Shown: in pieces, positions 1 through 7,288 of the stretch
Numbering within the stretch: the first letter of the stretch is position 1
Layout: each line of letters opens with the position of its first letter
Source: JBFWWP01 sp050246115
GTDB lineage: Bacteria > Planctomycetota > UBA8108 > UBA1146 > JAJFFE01
DNA length: 64,000 bases
Direction of reading: 5' to 3'
Assembly (NCBI GenBank): GCA_050246115.1
Contig: JBFWWP010000005.1
Location: forward strand, 62,001 to 126,000
Position numbers and translations under genes: made by a program
Notes under the pieces: model-generated
What the model was told of the DNA's origin: nothing
Databases searched by the model: none
Seen by the model: the letters and a program-made list of their open reading frames with translations, nothing else

Positions 1-2
1 CG

Positions 3-83
3 AGGTCGCCGCCGAGAACGGGCGGCTCGATGCCGTGCGTGTCACTGCTGAACCTGTATCGGCGCGCTTTGGCCCAGCCTTGA
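3..83 (+). CDS. possible C-terminal tail of an upstream gene
   Basis: Frame 3 is open from the window edge to a TGA at 81-83 and reads ...MPCVSLLNLYRRALAQP. A 'LLNLYRRAL' end would suit many glycosyltransferases, which would fit the next gene. The tail is too short to identify. Frame 2 is also open here and runs into the next gene, so this stretch may instead be upstream noncoding sequence. Confidence 0.2.
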   Translation, partial: RSPPRTGGSMPCVSLLNLYRRALAQP

Positions 84-127
84 ACCCTGCGCGCTGTGCG
101 CGTCGATCCCGCACGCCTGGAGCCGTC

Positions 128-955
128 ATGGACCCTGCCGTCGACCTGGTCGTCAACTGTTTCGAGCGAACCTACCGAGACGTGTTGCGCCCTGGGTTCT
201 TCTCGGACCTCGCGTCGCAGCACGAGTTCCCTTTCGCCCAACGGCACGCGCTCCTCAACAACATCGACGACCTCCCCGAAGCGGTGGACCACGCACAGGC
301 GCTGGTCGACCGCGGCGAGATCGACCAGTTCTTCCTCGTGGCGGAGCATCTTCCGCGGGCGTTGATGCACACCCGACTAACGCCCGCATCCCTAGGGCGT
401 GTCCCCCACTACTCCGACTGTGCGCTCGTTGCGGTGACCATCGCGAGCGACAGTCCATGGATCGTCTACTGGGATGCCGAGGCAAGATTGCTGACGCCGT
501 TCGACTGGATTCGACCGTCGGTTTCGTTGATGGAGCGCGACCCACGGGTTCTCGTCGCCAATCCGAGTTGGGAGCCGGATACCGTCGATCGCGAAACGTG
601 GGAAGAACAGCCGCCCTTCGCGCTCGGCTACGGCTTCAGCGACCAAGTGTTCCTGGCCCGGCGTGCAGACTTCGCTGCGCCGATCTACGACGAGCGTTGT
701 CTGCCAGCTCTCCGCTATCCGTTGAGCCACATTGCGCAGGTCTTCGAAGCTCGGGTCGACGGCTACATGCGCCGCCACCGACGGCTGCGCGCTACGCACC
801 GCCTGGCCCACTACGCGCACGAAGTCCGGTCGACCGGCGGGCCGGCGTCGATTCCGAGCGTCAGCCTGGCGGAGCGTTTGCGCAAATGGCGCAACCGCAA
901 AGTCACGCGCCTCTTGCGCCGATCGCCGCTGCAGCACCCCTGCTGGCGCATCTGA
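128..955 (+). CDS. glycosyltransferase-like protein of unknown specificity
   Basis: This 275-aa protein has no clear family that I can name, but it reads like a GT-A type glycosyltransferase. It opens with MDPAVDLVVNCFERTYRDVL, in the style of family 2 N-termini. It carries a central 'IVYWDAEARL..PFDWI' stretch where a nucleotide-sugar metal motif would sit, then 'GYGFSDQVFLARR' and a basic C-terminus. The ATG at 128 is preferred over the in-frame GTG at 35 because the first 31 residues of the longer form look noncoding (Arg/Pro/Ala-rich). A SAM methyltransferase follows about 115 bases later on the same strand, which suggests a surface-glycan decoration pair. Function is inferred from context and general appearance only. 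Confidence 0.55.
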   Translation: MDPAVDLVVNCFERTYRDVLRPGFFSDLASQHEFPFAQRHALLNNIDDLPEAVDHAQALVDRGEIDQFFLVAEHLPRALMHTRLTPASLGRVPHYSDCALVAVTIASDSPWIVYWDAEARLLTPFDWIRPSVSLMERDPRVLVANPSWEPDTVDRETWEEQPPFALGYGFSDQVFLARRADFAAPIYDERCLPALRYPLSHIAQVFEARVDGYMRRHRRLRATHRLAHYAHEVRSTGGPASIPSVSLAERLRKWRNRKVTRLLRRSPLQHPCWRI

Positions 956-1069
956 GCCAGCAACGCTCGCTGACCACGCCGGCAAAGTCCCAAAGTCCGC
1001 TCCTCGGGAAACCGAAGCATCTCTCACCGGTCGCGGACGCACCGCGACCGACGGGAGGACACACAGTCG

Positions 1070-1837
1070 GTGACGGGACCCACTGCGACTTCAGCCGCGC
1101 CCAAGCGCTCCGCTTACGCCCAGCACATCGAGTCGATGCAAGGGGCCGTCGATCGTCGGCGGCTGTTCTCGGGTTTCAATGCCTGGTACTCCGAGACCCT
1201 CCCGCACTCGCGCTCAGCGACCCTGCTCGACTTCGGCGCGGGCCGTGGCGATCTGCTCCGTTGGTTGACTACGCTCGGGTATTCCCACTTGGTGGGATTC
1301 GACGTACTCGACGACTACGAAGCACAGATCCAATCCGACACCAGCGCACGCATGTGCGTCGGATCGGATGGCAATGCCTTCCTTCGCGAGCGACCAGCGG
1401 TCTACGACTGGATCCTGTTCAAAGACGTGCTCGAGCACGTCGATCCGACCGCGGCGATCCCGCTGCTCGAGTCGGCGCGTTTCGCAATGCGTCCGGGAGC
1501 GACCATCGTCATCTCGGGCCCGCATGCGGCATCACCGGGAGGTATCTACACGCGCTACGCCGACCACACGCATCGGTCGTGCTTCACGCTGCCGAGCCTC
1601 GAGCATGCACTCCGAAGCGCAGGGTTCGAGGCCGTCCAGTGCGTACAACCACGTGTCCCTTGGAGTTGGCGTCCGTCCGCGCTCGCACTGCGTTGCGCGC
1701 GGGGAGCGTGGTTCACTGCGCTGCGTGCGATGTACACCGTGGAACTCCCGGGAGAACCACAGCCGCCCCACTTCTGGCCGCGGATCACCGTGCACGCCCG
1801 CGCGACCGGCGACCCTTCGTTCGCTCGCGAACCGTAA
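1070..1837 (+). CDS. class I SAM-dependent methyltransferase
   Basis: The 255-aa product shows the Rossmann methyltransferase signature. Motif I is 'LLDFGAGRGDLLRWL', followed by 'VGFDVLDDY', then the post-II segment 'YDWILFKDVLEHVDP' and 'MRPGATIVISGPH'. This is the Methyltransf_11/23 pattern seen in small-molecule, sugar and tRNA methyltransferases. The 'GGIYTRYADHTHRSCFTLPSLEHALRSAGF' segment resembles enzymes found in surface-polysaccharide clusters. The start is a GTG. The substrate cannot be read from the sequence; the glycosyltransferase-like neighbour upstream suggests a glycan or lipid-linked sugar. It ends about 170 bases from the convergent nucleotidyltransferase-family gene. Confidence 0.8.
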   Translation: MTGPTATSAAPKRSAYAQHIESMQGAVDRRRLFSGFNAWYSETLPHSRSATLLDFGAGRGDLLRWLTTLGYSHLVGFDVLDDYEAQIQSDTSARMCVGSDGNAFLRERPAVYDWILFKDVLEHVDPTAAIPLLESARFAMRPGATIVISGPHAASPGGIYTRYADHTHRSCFTLPSLEHALRSAGFEAVQCVQPRVPWSWRPSALALRCARGAWFTALRAMYTVELPGEPQPPHFWPRITVHARATGDPSFAREP

Positions 1838-2005
1838 CAGACCCGGCGTACCATCGACGGTGCAGCCGAGGGGACGTGCGCTCGCGGTGAAGGCGCGAGT
1901 CGGCCTCGTTGCGAGTGGTTCGAAGCACCCGCGCGGGAGGCGGTCGCGCAGCGCTTCGCTTCGACCTTGCCTCGAGTCGAACCCGCGGTGCGTTCGACTT
2001 TGGAC

Positions 2006-3262
2006 TCAGCGCAAACGTCTCAGCAGACCCGCCACGCCGTGCTCACGCAAGAGCATGTAAGGGCGGAGCACGTAGTGCAGGAACCCGAGCACCGTCGGGA
2101 GCCGCCAGCGCCGACGTTCTCGCCATCCCGGGGTGCCGACGGCCTGCAGATAGCGCCACCAAGCAGGATCGACCGCCCGCTTCGTCCCTACGTCCTCGTT
2201 GTATGCGCGCATGTACCGCCGCCACTTGCGAAATCCGGGCAAGCTCGCGTTCTCCTCCCCGAAGATCTGACCGACGAGGAGGATCGCCTGCGCCGTGATC
2301 CGGGGCCGCTCCTGGATCAGCACGCGCGCGACGTCGGGCACATGGGCATCCAACAACAAGTCCGCGAGGTGTAGTCCCAACAGCACGATGTCGAGGTACT
2401 GGCCGCGCCCGACCAGGTCGAAGGCCCGCGTCCAGTCGAACGCCGGTAGGTGGGTGAGTCGAGCAAGGTCGCCGAGCCACTTGAGCCGCTTCCAACGGTG
2501 CTTCTCACCACCGTGGATCGACAGCGCCAACAGCTGCGCTTCGGGTGCAAACGTGTCGATGCAGTGCCCTGCGATCCGAACCGTGTAGGGAGACGCCCAC
2601 AGCAAGCTTTGGTCGATGGGCTTCCCGGGTGCCGCATCGAGCAGGTCCCAATGGAGCTCGACGTGCACTCCGGTCGTTGGATGATCGAAGTTGTACTCGC
2701 AGTCCGTCTCCAGGTGCTGCTGCTCCCGGGTCGGGTCGAGAACTCGCTCGGGTTGATAACCGCGGGCGATCAACACGGCCTTCGCGTCGAGCACCCGATC
2801 GGCAGGAACCAGCAGGTCGAGATCCCAAAACTGACGCTGCGCGACGTCCTCGTACAGCAACCCGGCGAGAACCGGTCCTTTGTAGCTGAGAACGGGGATT
2901 CCTTGGTCGCGCAACAAGCCGACGAGTTGGATCAACTCATGGGTCAGTTGGAGGGCATGGATGACAGACTGCCGGCACGAAACACGCAGTTCGCACCGGA
3001 GATGCTCCAGTGCTGGCGTGGTCCATGCCGGCAGCCGATCGAGGTGCCAATCGAGCAGTGCGGCAAGTCGGTGTTTGGTTGTCTGCGCGAGAAGGGAAGC
3101 GGGATCCCAGGGTTGCTCGAGGAGCGCGGCGAGTCGCTGAACGCGCTCCTGCGGGTTCGCCGCTGAAGCAACGGTCAGGACGATCTGCGACTCGACCGAG
3201 AGCGTTTCGCGCAGCGCACCCAAAGCACTCTTAGCTGCCGAGGCCACCGCCTCCGCCGCCAC
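2006..3262 (-). CDS. nucleotidyltransferase-family protein (PF14907-like) of the lasso-type cluster
   Basis: The protein of up to 418 aa matches the uncharacterised nucleotidyltransferase family often found in lasso-peptide and exopolysaccharide clusters. Its hallmarks are 'SYKGPVLAGLLYED' (about residues 126-138), 'FWDLDLLV' (145-152, the DxD metal site), and 'HVELHWDLLD' and 'HGGEKHRWKRLKWLGDL' further on. In known lasso systems of the paeninodin/pseudomycoidin type, such proteins work with a kinase to decorate the peptide. No kinase is visible here. The start is uncertain: GTG 3262 lies inside the polyglycine codons of the precursor gene, and GTG 3247 or TTG 3223 are shorter options. In any of these the gene is tightly coupled to the precursor as the last gene of the minus-strand operon. 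Confidence 0.75.
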   Translation of the reverse strand: MAAEAVASAAKSALGALRETLSVESQIVLTVASAANPQERVQRLAALLEQPWDPASLLAQTTKHRLAALLDWHLDRLPAWTTPALEHLRCELRVSCRQSVIHALQLTHELIQLVGLLRDQGIPVLSYKGPVLAGLLYEDVAQRQFWDLDLLVPADRVLDAKAVLIARGYQPERVLDPTREQQHLETDCEYNFDHPTTGVHVELHWDLLDAAPGKPIDQSLLWASPYTVRIAGHCIDTFAPEAQLLALSIHGGEKHRWKRLKWLGDLARLTHLPAFDWTRAFDLVGRGQYLDIVLLGLHLADLLLDAHVPDVARVLIQERPRITAQAILLVGQIFGEENASLPGFRKWRRYMRAYNEDVGTKRAVDPAWWRYLQAVGTPGWRERRRWRLPTVLGFLHYVLRPYMLLREHGVAGLLRRLR

Positions 3263-3422
3263 CGCCGCCGCCGGGCTGCTTCCAGGGGTTCCAACCGTTC
3301 ACGGCACCGCCGAAGAACTCACCCCAAGGTCCACCCACCCAGCCGGTGAGCTTCTCGATGCTCCCGTGCTCGTGGAGACTGGGAGCCTCATAAGGCTTGC
3401 GCTGTGCTTTCGTGTCGCTCAT
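3231..3422 (-). CDS. lasso-peptide-type precursor with decaglycine tail
   Basis: The 63-aa peptide fits the lasso leader pattern YxxPxL...G...LT. It reads Y11-E-A-P14-S-L16, then G20, then L25-T26, with Thr at the usual -2 position. The likely core is WVGGPWGEFFGGAVNGWNPW (residues 28-47), or starts one residue earlier at G27. E35 would be residue 8 of a W28-start core or residue 9 of a G27-start core; both are allowed macrolactam ring sizes. The tail is unusual: KQP, then ten Gly (51-60), then LGS. The ATG at 3422 has a GGAG Shine-Dalgarno about 8 bases upstream. The cyclase gene lies 120 bases upstream and the nucleotidyltransferase gene overlaps the 3' end. The family match is strong; that a lasso is formed is inference. 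Confidence 0.8.
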   Translation of the reverse strand: MSDTKAQRKPYEAPSLHEHGSIEKLTGWVGGPWGEFFGGAVNGWNPWKQPGGGGGGGGGGLGS

Positions 3423-3542
3423 ATCGTTTGCTCCACTCTTCTGTCCGCTCCGACTTCGAAACGGGTTCCAACTCTACTGGTTTCGGCTTGCAACCGCTGC
3501 CCCCGCTGAAAGGAACTCGGGAAGCAGAACCCGAGAGCGCGG

Positions 3543-5456
3543 CTACAATTGCCGGAATTCTAGCGCTGCATCCGGCGCTCGACAAGAGTGTCCATTTCGA
3601 CGACACTCGAGCCACAGCGCCAGCGTGCTCGTAACCCAAACATTCATATAGTCTTGCGCTGTCGCGACACCGCGGCGACATCGACCCCAGGAATCCGCGA
3701 CGGTCGCCCGATCCGCGAAATCGAAGACGCTCCCCGGACCGTCCCGCACGACCCGCTCCAAGGTCGGCTCGTCGGCGCAACTCAAACTCGCCTCGAAGTG
3801 ACCGCCCCAGTAGGCCTTTTGCACACGCCATTGGATCCGCGAAGGCACCCAGCCCGCCGCCGCGACCCGCTGAATCCGTCGGTCCCAGCCGTGTCGCAGG
3901 CGCTGATCGGCCGGCAGCGCGAGACACAACTCCATCAGCCGCGAGTCATAGTAGGGGTGCGTGTGATCGAGACCGAACGTGGCCGCCACTTGATCGTTGA
4001 CCTCGAGATAGTACGGCAAGAGACCCGAGGTCAGGTGCTCCCAGTGGGCCTCTCGGTGCGAGCGGGGTCGCGACCACGCAGCGGCCCAGGCGCGGCGCTC
4101 CTCGCGCCACCCGCTGAGTTCGACGAGCGACGCAGCGATCACCCGTGGCGGTCGCACGGCGAACGGGCGCGCGCGCACAAGGTTCGGGCGCACCGCGAAA
4201 CGCCACAGATAGCTCGCGGTCGATCCACCGAGACGGCGCGCGAGCGCGCGCGTAGCACGCAGCAACGACACCCAACGCCGGCGAGCGAACATCTCGGCCA
4301 AGTACTCGAGACCGTGGGAGACGGTAGTATCGCCGTCCACACCGTCGAGTAGCGCGTCGAGACCGAGGCCTTGCGCCTTGCGGGCGAGGGCCCAGTAGAC
4401 GAACAAGTTGGGCACATGGAACGGCTCGTCGATGTGAGTGAACATCTCGTCGATCGCACCGAGCGGACTGAGATCGTCGGCGACGACGAAGTGCGAATCG
4501 ACCCCGCCGTCCGCGAGCGCCGACTCGATGTAGTCCCGCTCATCGGCCTGCGGACATCCCGGGAACACCGCGGAAAGGGTAGCGAAGGGCGTCGCCGGCG
4601 CTGGCATCGCACGAGTTCGAGCACGCACGGCCCCAAGTACACAGGCGGAGTCGAGTCCTCCGCTCAGGAGGACGCCGGGGCGTCGCGCTCCGCGCAAGCG
4701 ATCTTCCACAGCGCCAAGGAAGCAATCGCGAAAAGCCTCGACGTAAGCCGCATCGCTCCCCAAGTCGAGTTCGCGGCGTGGGTCCAGGCTCCAGTAGCGC
4801 CGCAACGTCGCGCCCGTGCGCTCCACGGACAGCGTGTGCCCGGGGGGTAATCGCTTCACGCTCGCGTGGAACGTACGCTCCACATCTTCGAAGAACGGCT
4901 CCAGGTAGAAGGCAACGCGCAACGGGTCGAGATCGCGCGATACGCCCGGCAATTGCAGAATGGGCCCCACCTCGGAGGCGAACGCGAACTGACTTCCCGC
5001 CGCGTGGTGATAGTAGAAGGGCACCGTCCCCACCCGATCGCGCGCGCAGAACAACCGCCCACGCGCCCGATCCCAGATCGCGAACGCAAAGTCTCCTTGG
5101 AGGTGATCGACACACTCTGGGCCCCAGCAGCGGTAGGCACTCAGGATGAGTTCCGGGTCGGTGGCAGCGGTCCCGGCAGGCACACCCGCCCGCTCGAGTT
5201 CGTCCCGCAGCACTGGGCGATCATCGATGCGCGCCGCACTCACCACGCACCACCGCTGGGCGGCTTCTCCTCGACTGTCGGCTACGCCGGTCGGCGCCGC
5301 GAGCAGCACACCGCGGTCATCTTCTACGACCCCCATGGATCCGCCGCAGCGAGCGAGCAGCGGACCGGCGAGAGCACGAGCCGCGTCACGAAATCGTGGC
5401 CCGCCGCTCGCTCCTGGCTCGTGCCAACTCCAGAATCCTGCGATGGCCTGCAGCAC
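3543..5456 (-). CDS. lasso-peptide cyclase (asparagine-synthetase-like, C protein)
   Basis: This 637-aa protein belongs to the asparagine synthetase B-like superfamily. It has an N-terminal Ntn-like domain ending near 'RRYWSLDP' and an ATP-pyrophosphatase domain with the P-loop SGGLDS at residues 265-270. It lacks the N-terminal catalytic Cys of glutamine-dependent enzymes. It carries 'DGVDGDTTVSHG' (371-382), a form typical of lasso isopeptide-forming cyclases, which adenylate the Asp/Glu side chain and join it to the core N-terminus. GTG 5456 was chosen because the family-like sequence begins at LQAIAGFWSW; upstream residues are Arg-rich and noncoding in style. It lies between the B1 gene and the precursor on the same strand. 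Confidence 0.88.
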   Translation of the reverse strand: MLQAIAGFWSWHEPGASGGPRFRDAARALAGPLLARCGGSMGVVEDDRGVLLAAPTGVADSRGEAAQRWCVVSAARIDDRPVLRDELERAGVPAGTAATDPELILSAYRCWGPECVDHLQGDFAFAIWDRARGRLFCARDRVGTVPFYYHHAAGSQFAFASEVGPILQLPGVSRDLDPLRVAFYLEPFFEDVERTFHASVKRLPPGHTLSVERTGATLRRYWSLDPRRELDLGSDAAYVEAFRDCFLGAVEDRLRGARRPGVLLSGGLDSACVLGAVRARTRAMPAPATPFATLSAVFPGCPQADERDYIESALADGGVDSHFVVADDLSPLGAIDEMFTHIDEPFHVPNLFVYWALARKAQGLGLDALLDGVDGDTTVSHGLEYLAEMFARRRWVSLLRATRALARRLGGSTASYLWRFAVRPNLVRARPFAVRPPRVIAASLVELSGWREERRAWAAAWSRPRSHREAHWEHLTSGLLPYYLEVNDQVAATFGLDHTHPYYDSRLMELCLALPADQRLRHGWDRRIQRVAAAGWVPSRIQWRVQKAYWGGHFEASLSCADEPTLERVVRDGPGSVFDFADRATVADSWGRCRRGVATAQDYMNVWVTSTLALWLECRRNGHSCRAPDAALEFRQL

Positions 5457-5470
5457 GCCGTGCCCGCGCT

Positions 5471-5638
5471 CTAACCGGGATCGCTCACGAGCGCGGGGCG
5501 CCAAGCAACGGCCGCCCCGGCGTCGCGCGCACGAGCGATCGACTCGATGGCGCACCGCGCAAGGGGTAGCGCCGCCGGTCCCGGGGTTCGCGGCGCGCCC
5601 TCGCAACGGCCCCGCATCAGGTTGCCGCCGCGCTTCAC
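5471..5638 (-). CDS. 55-codon stub at the expected position of the B2 leader protease
   Basis: A GTG at 5638 overlaps the TGA of the B1 gene as GTGA, the same coupling used at several other junctions in this window. The frame runs 55 codons to a TAG at 5471, 14 bases before the cyclase start. Canonical B2 proteins are transglutaminase-like Cys proteases of about 140 aa, with Cys, His and Asp in that order. The stub has one Cys in 'LPLARCAIESIARARDAG' but ends before any HAW motif. It may be a truncated B2, or chance reading through the gap. The overlap makes translation plausible; homology is weak. Confidence 0.3.
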   Translation of the reverse strand: MKRGGNLMRGRCEGAPRTPGPAALPLARCAIESIARARDAGAAVAWRPALVSDPG

Positions 5639-5946
5639 GAGTGACCCACCGAGCTCGCGTCGGACAGCTCGACCAGGCCCCGTTTGGCAAGGTCGGTCAC
5701 CAGCGCGATGAGATCCGCCTCGCACCGAGTTGCCTCGACTTCGTACTCCGCGGTGATCGCGGAAACGAGTTCGGCGATCGATCGCTCGCGTTCCTGGACC
5801 AGTTCCCAAACGCGGGCACCCACTTCGTTGAGGCCGTAGTAGACGCCATCTTGGAAATTGAGGATCACCGCTTCGCCGTTCACCTCGGCCGACAGCTGAC
5901 GCGCGGCCGCCACGAGACGCGTGCGAGACGTGAGTTCCTTCGACAA
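5635..5946 (-). CDS. PqqD-like RRE protein (lasso B1)
   Basis: The 103-aa protein is a stand-alone RiPP recognition element. It has the winged-helix PqqD pattern 'VNGEAVILNFQDGVYYGLNEVGARVWELV' followed by a 'VEATRCEADLIALVTDLAKRGLVEL' helix. In lasso systems this protein binds the YxxP leader and presents it to the maturation enzymes, and the precursor in this locus has exactly that leader. The start is a TTG at 5946, supported by a perfect AGGAGGT at 5952-5958, five bases upstream. It is the first gene of the minus-strand operon. Family and role are well supported by sequence plus context. Confidence 0.87.
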   Translation of the reverse strand: MSKELTSRTRLVAAARQLSAEVNGEAVILNFQDGVYYGLNEVGARVWELVQERERSIAELVSAITAEYEVEATRCEADLIALVTDLAKRGLVELSDASSVGHS

Positions 5947-6461
5947 GGCCTACCTCCTGACCTGGGTCCGGTAACGAGCCGACAAGAACCCCTGCACCCT
6001 CGCCTGCCGGCAGAGGATTCAGGAACGGCCAACGTTGGCACGGCACACCCACCCCGCCCCGTCGTCATCGGTCCTCGACCCGGGTCGGCAATCCGGCGGC
6101 CGCAGGAACGCGTCGAAGAATGCTACCACAACGGGGCGCTGCGGGCAGACCCTTCGCCTGGTCGCAGGGCACGAACGAGGTTCGGGTATCGGGCTTGGTC
6201 GGCCCACGTTTGGGAAGGACCCGCCGCCAGCACCCCAGATCCTCGGCTCGGTCGTTGCGCACGATGCCCGAATCGAGCACATTCAGGAGCAACTCCCTCG
6301 AGGAGCCTGCGAGACAACACGGCAGGATCACCCGTGGACTCGCCGCGAGTGGATCGTCGTCGAGTCCGGCTCGCGCGCGGACGGTGCGGCTTGGTGGGTG
6401 TGCCAGAGGCACTCGAGGTCGGTCCGACTCGAGTTTGGCAGCGACCTTCACGGAGGTATCC
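5947..6461 (+). other. intergenic region between divergent lasso-type and ABC operons
   Basis: About 515 bases separate the B1 start on the minus strand from the leader ORF of the ABC operon on the plus strand. It must carry both promoters. I see no convincing gene in it: open frames on either strand are Arg/Pro/Ser-rich and have no recognisable motif. No second precursor with a YxxP leader was found. Confidence 0.5.
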
Positions 6462-6491
6462 ATGTTGGATCGGGTGCAACGCGGCGTATGA
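6462..6491 (+). CDS. nine-codon leader ORF coupled to the ABC ATPase gene
   Basis: ATG 6462 follows a strong GGAGGT (6452-6457) with four-base spacing and encodes MLDRVQRGV before TGA. The stop overlaps the next ATG as ATGA at 6488-6491. The ABC ATPase start has no Shine-Dalgarno of its own nearby. This short ORF could therefore load ribosomes and couple translation. The alternative is that it is chance and the ATPase is initiated weakly. Confidence 0.45.
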   Translation: MLDRVQRGV

Positions 6492-7288
6492 ACGAACTCA
6501 CGTCGAACTCATCCAGTCTCGCTCCGGCCATCCGCACCCAGGGCCTGACGCGCCAGTTCGACCGCTTTCTCGCGGTCGACCACATTGATCTCCACGTCGA
6601 GCGCGGCACCTTCTACGGGTTCCTGGGCCCCAACGGCGCCGGCAAGTCGACGACGATCAAGATGCTCACCGGCCTGCTCGCGCCGACCTCGGGACGGATC
6701 GAAGTACTCGGGCAGAATCCAAACGTCGCCGCGCAGGCGCTGGTGATGAAGAGCCGCATTGGCGTCGTGCCGGAGGGCCTAGCTCTCTTCGACAATCTGA
6801 CAGGCCCCGAGTACCTGACCTTCATCGGACGCATGCACTCGCTCGAGAAGGCGGTGCTGCAAACGCGGATCGGCGAGCTGTTGCCGCTCCTCGACCTCGA
6901 GAAGGACCGGACGAAGTTGACGGTCGAGTACTCCCACGGAATGAAAAAGAAGCTGGCGTTGGCCGCGGCCCTCCTGCCGAACCCCGACCTGCTCTTTCTC
7001 GACGAACCGTTCGAGGGCGTCGATGCCGTCGCATCGCGAACCATCCGCCGCTTGCTCGCGACCTTCGTCGAGCGCGGATCAACCGTCTTCCTGACGTCGC
7101 ACGTGCTCGAAATCGTCGAGCGACTCTGCTCGCACGTAGGCATCATCGTCGGCGGCAAACTCGTCGAACAAACGGCCCTGAGCACGCTGGGCAGCGGCGG
7201 ATCGCTCGAGGAACGCTTCCTCGAGGTCGTCGGGCCGCGGCAAGGAGTCGACGCCGAACTGAGCTGGTTGCGGGAGGGTGGGCTGTGA
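6488..7288 (+). CDS. ABC transporter ATP-binding protein (ABC-2 type exporter)
   Basis: The 266-aa ATPase has Walker A GPNGAGKST, a signature-like 'YSHGMKKKLALAAALL', Walker B 'LLFLDEPFEGVD' and the switch His in 'LTSHVLEIVE'. The signature reads YSHGM instead of LSGGQ, as is common in ABC-2 exporters of the NatA/CcmA style. Its stop overlaps the start of the permease gene, so the two form one exporter. The substrate is unknown. The divergent lasso-type operon next door makes peptide export possible. However, dedicated lasso exporters usually fuse membrane and ATPase domains, so this link is only inferred. Confidence 0.9.
   Translation: MNELTSNSSSLAPAIRTQGLTRQFDRFLAVDHIDLHVERGTFYGFLGPNGAGKSTTIKMLTGLLAPTSGRIEVLGQNPNVAAQALVMKSRIGVVPEGLALFDNLTGPEYLTFIGRMHSLEKAVLQTRIGELLPLLDLEKDRTKLTVEYSHGMKKKLALAAALLPNPDLLFLDEPFEGVDAVASRTIRRLLATFVERGSTVFLTSHVLEIVERLCSHVGIIVGGKLVEQTALSTLGSGGSLEERFLEVVGPRQGVDAELSWLREGGL

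Noticed and set aside
5947..6461. A second lasso precursor or a B2 gene in the divergent gap
   Set aside because: No YxxP leader and no Cys/His/Asp transglutaminase-like pattern was found in any frame.
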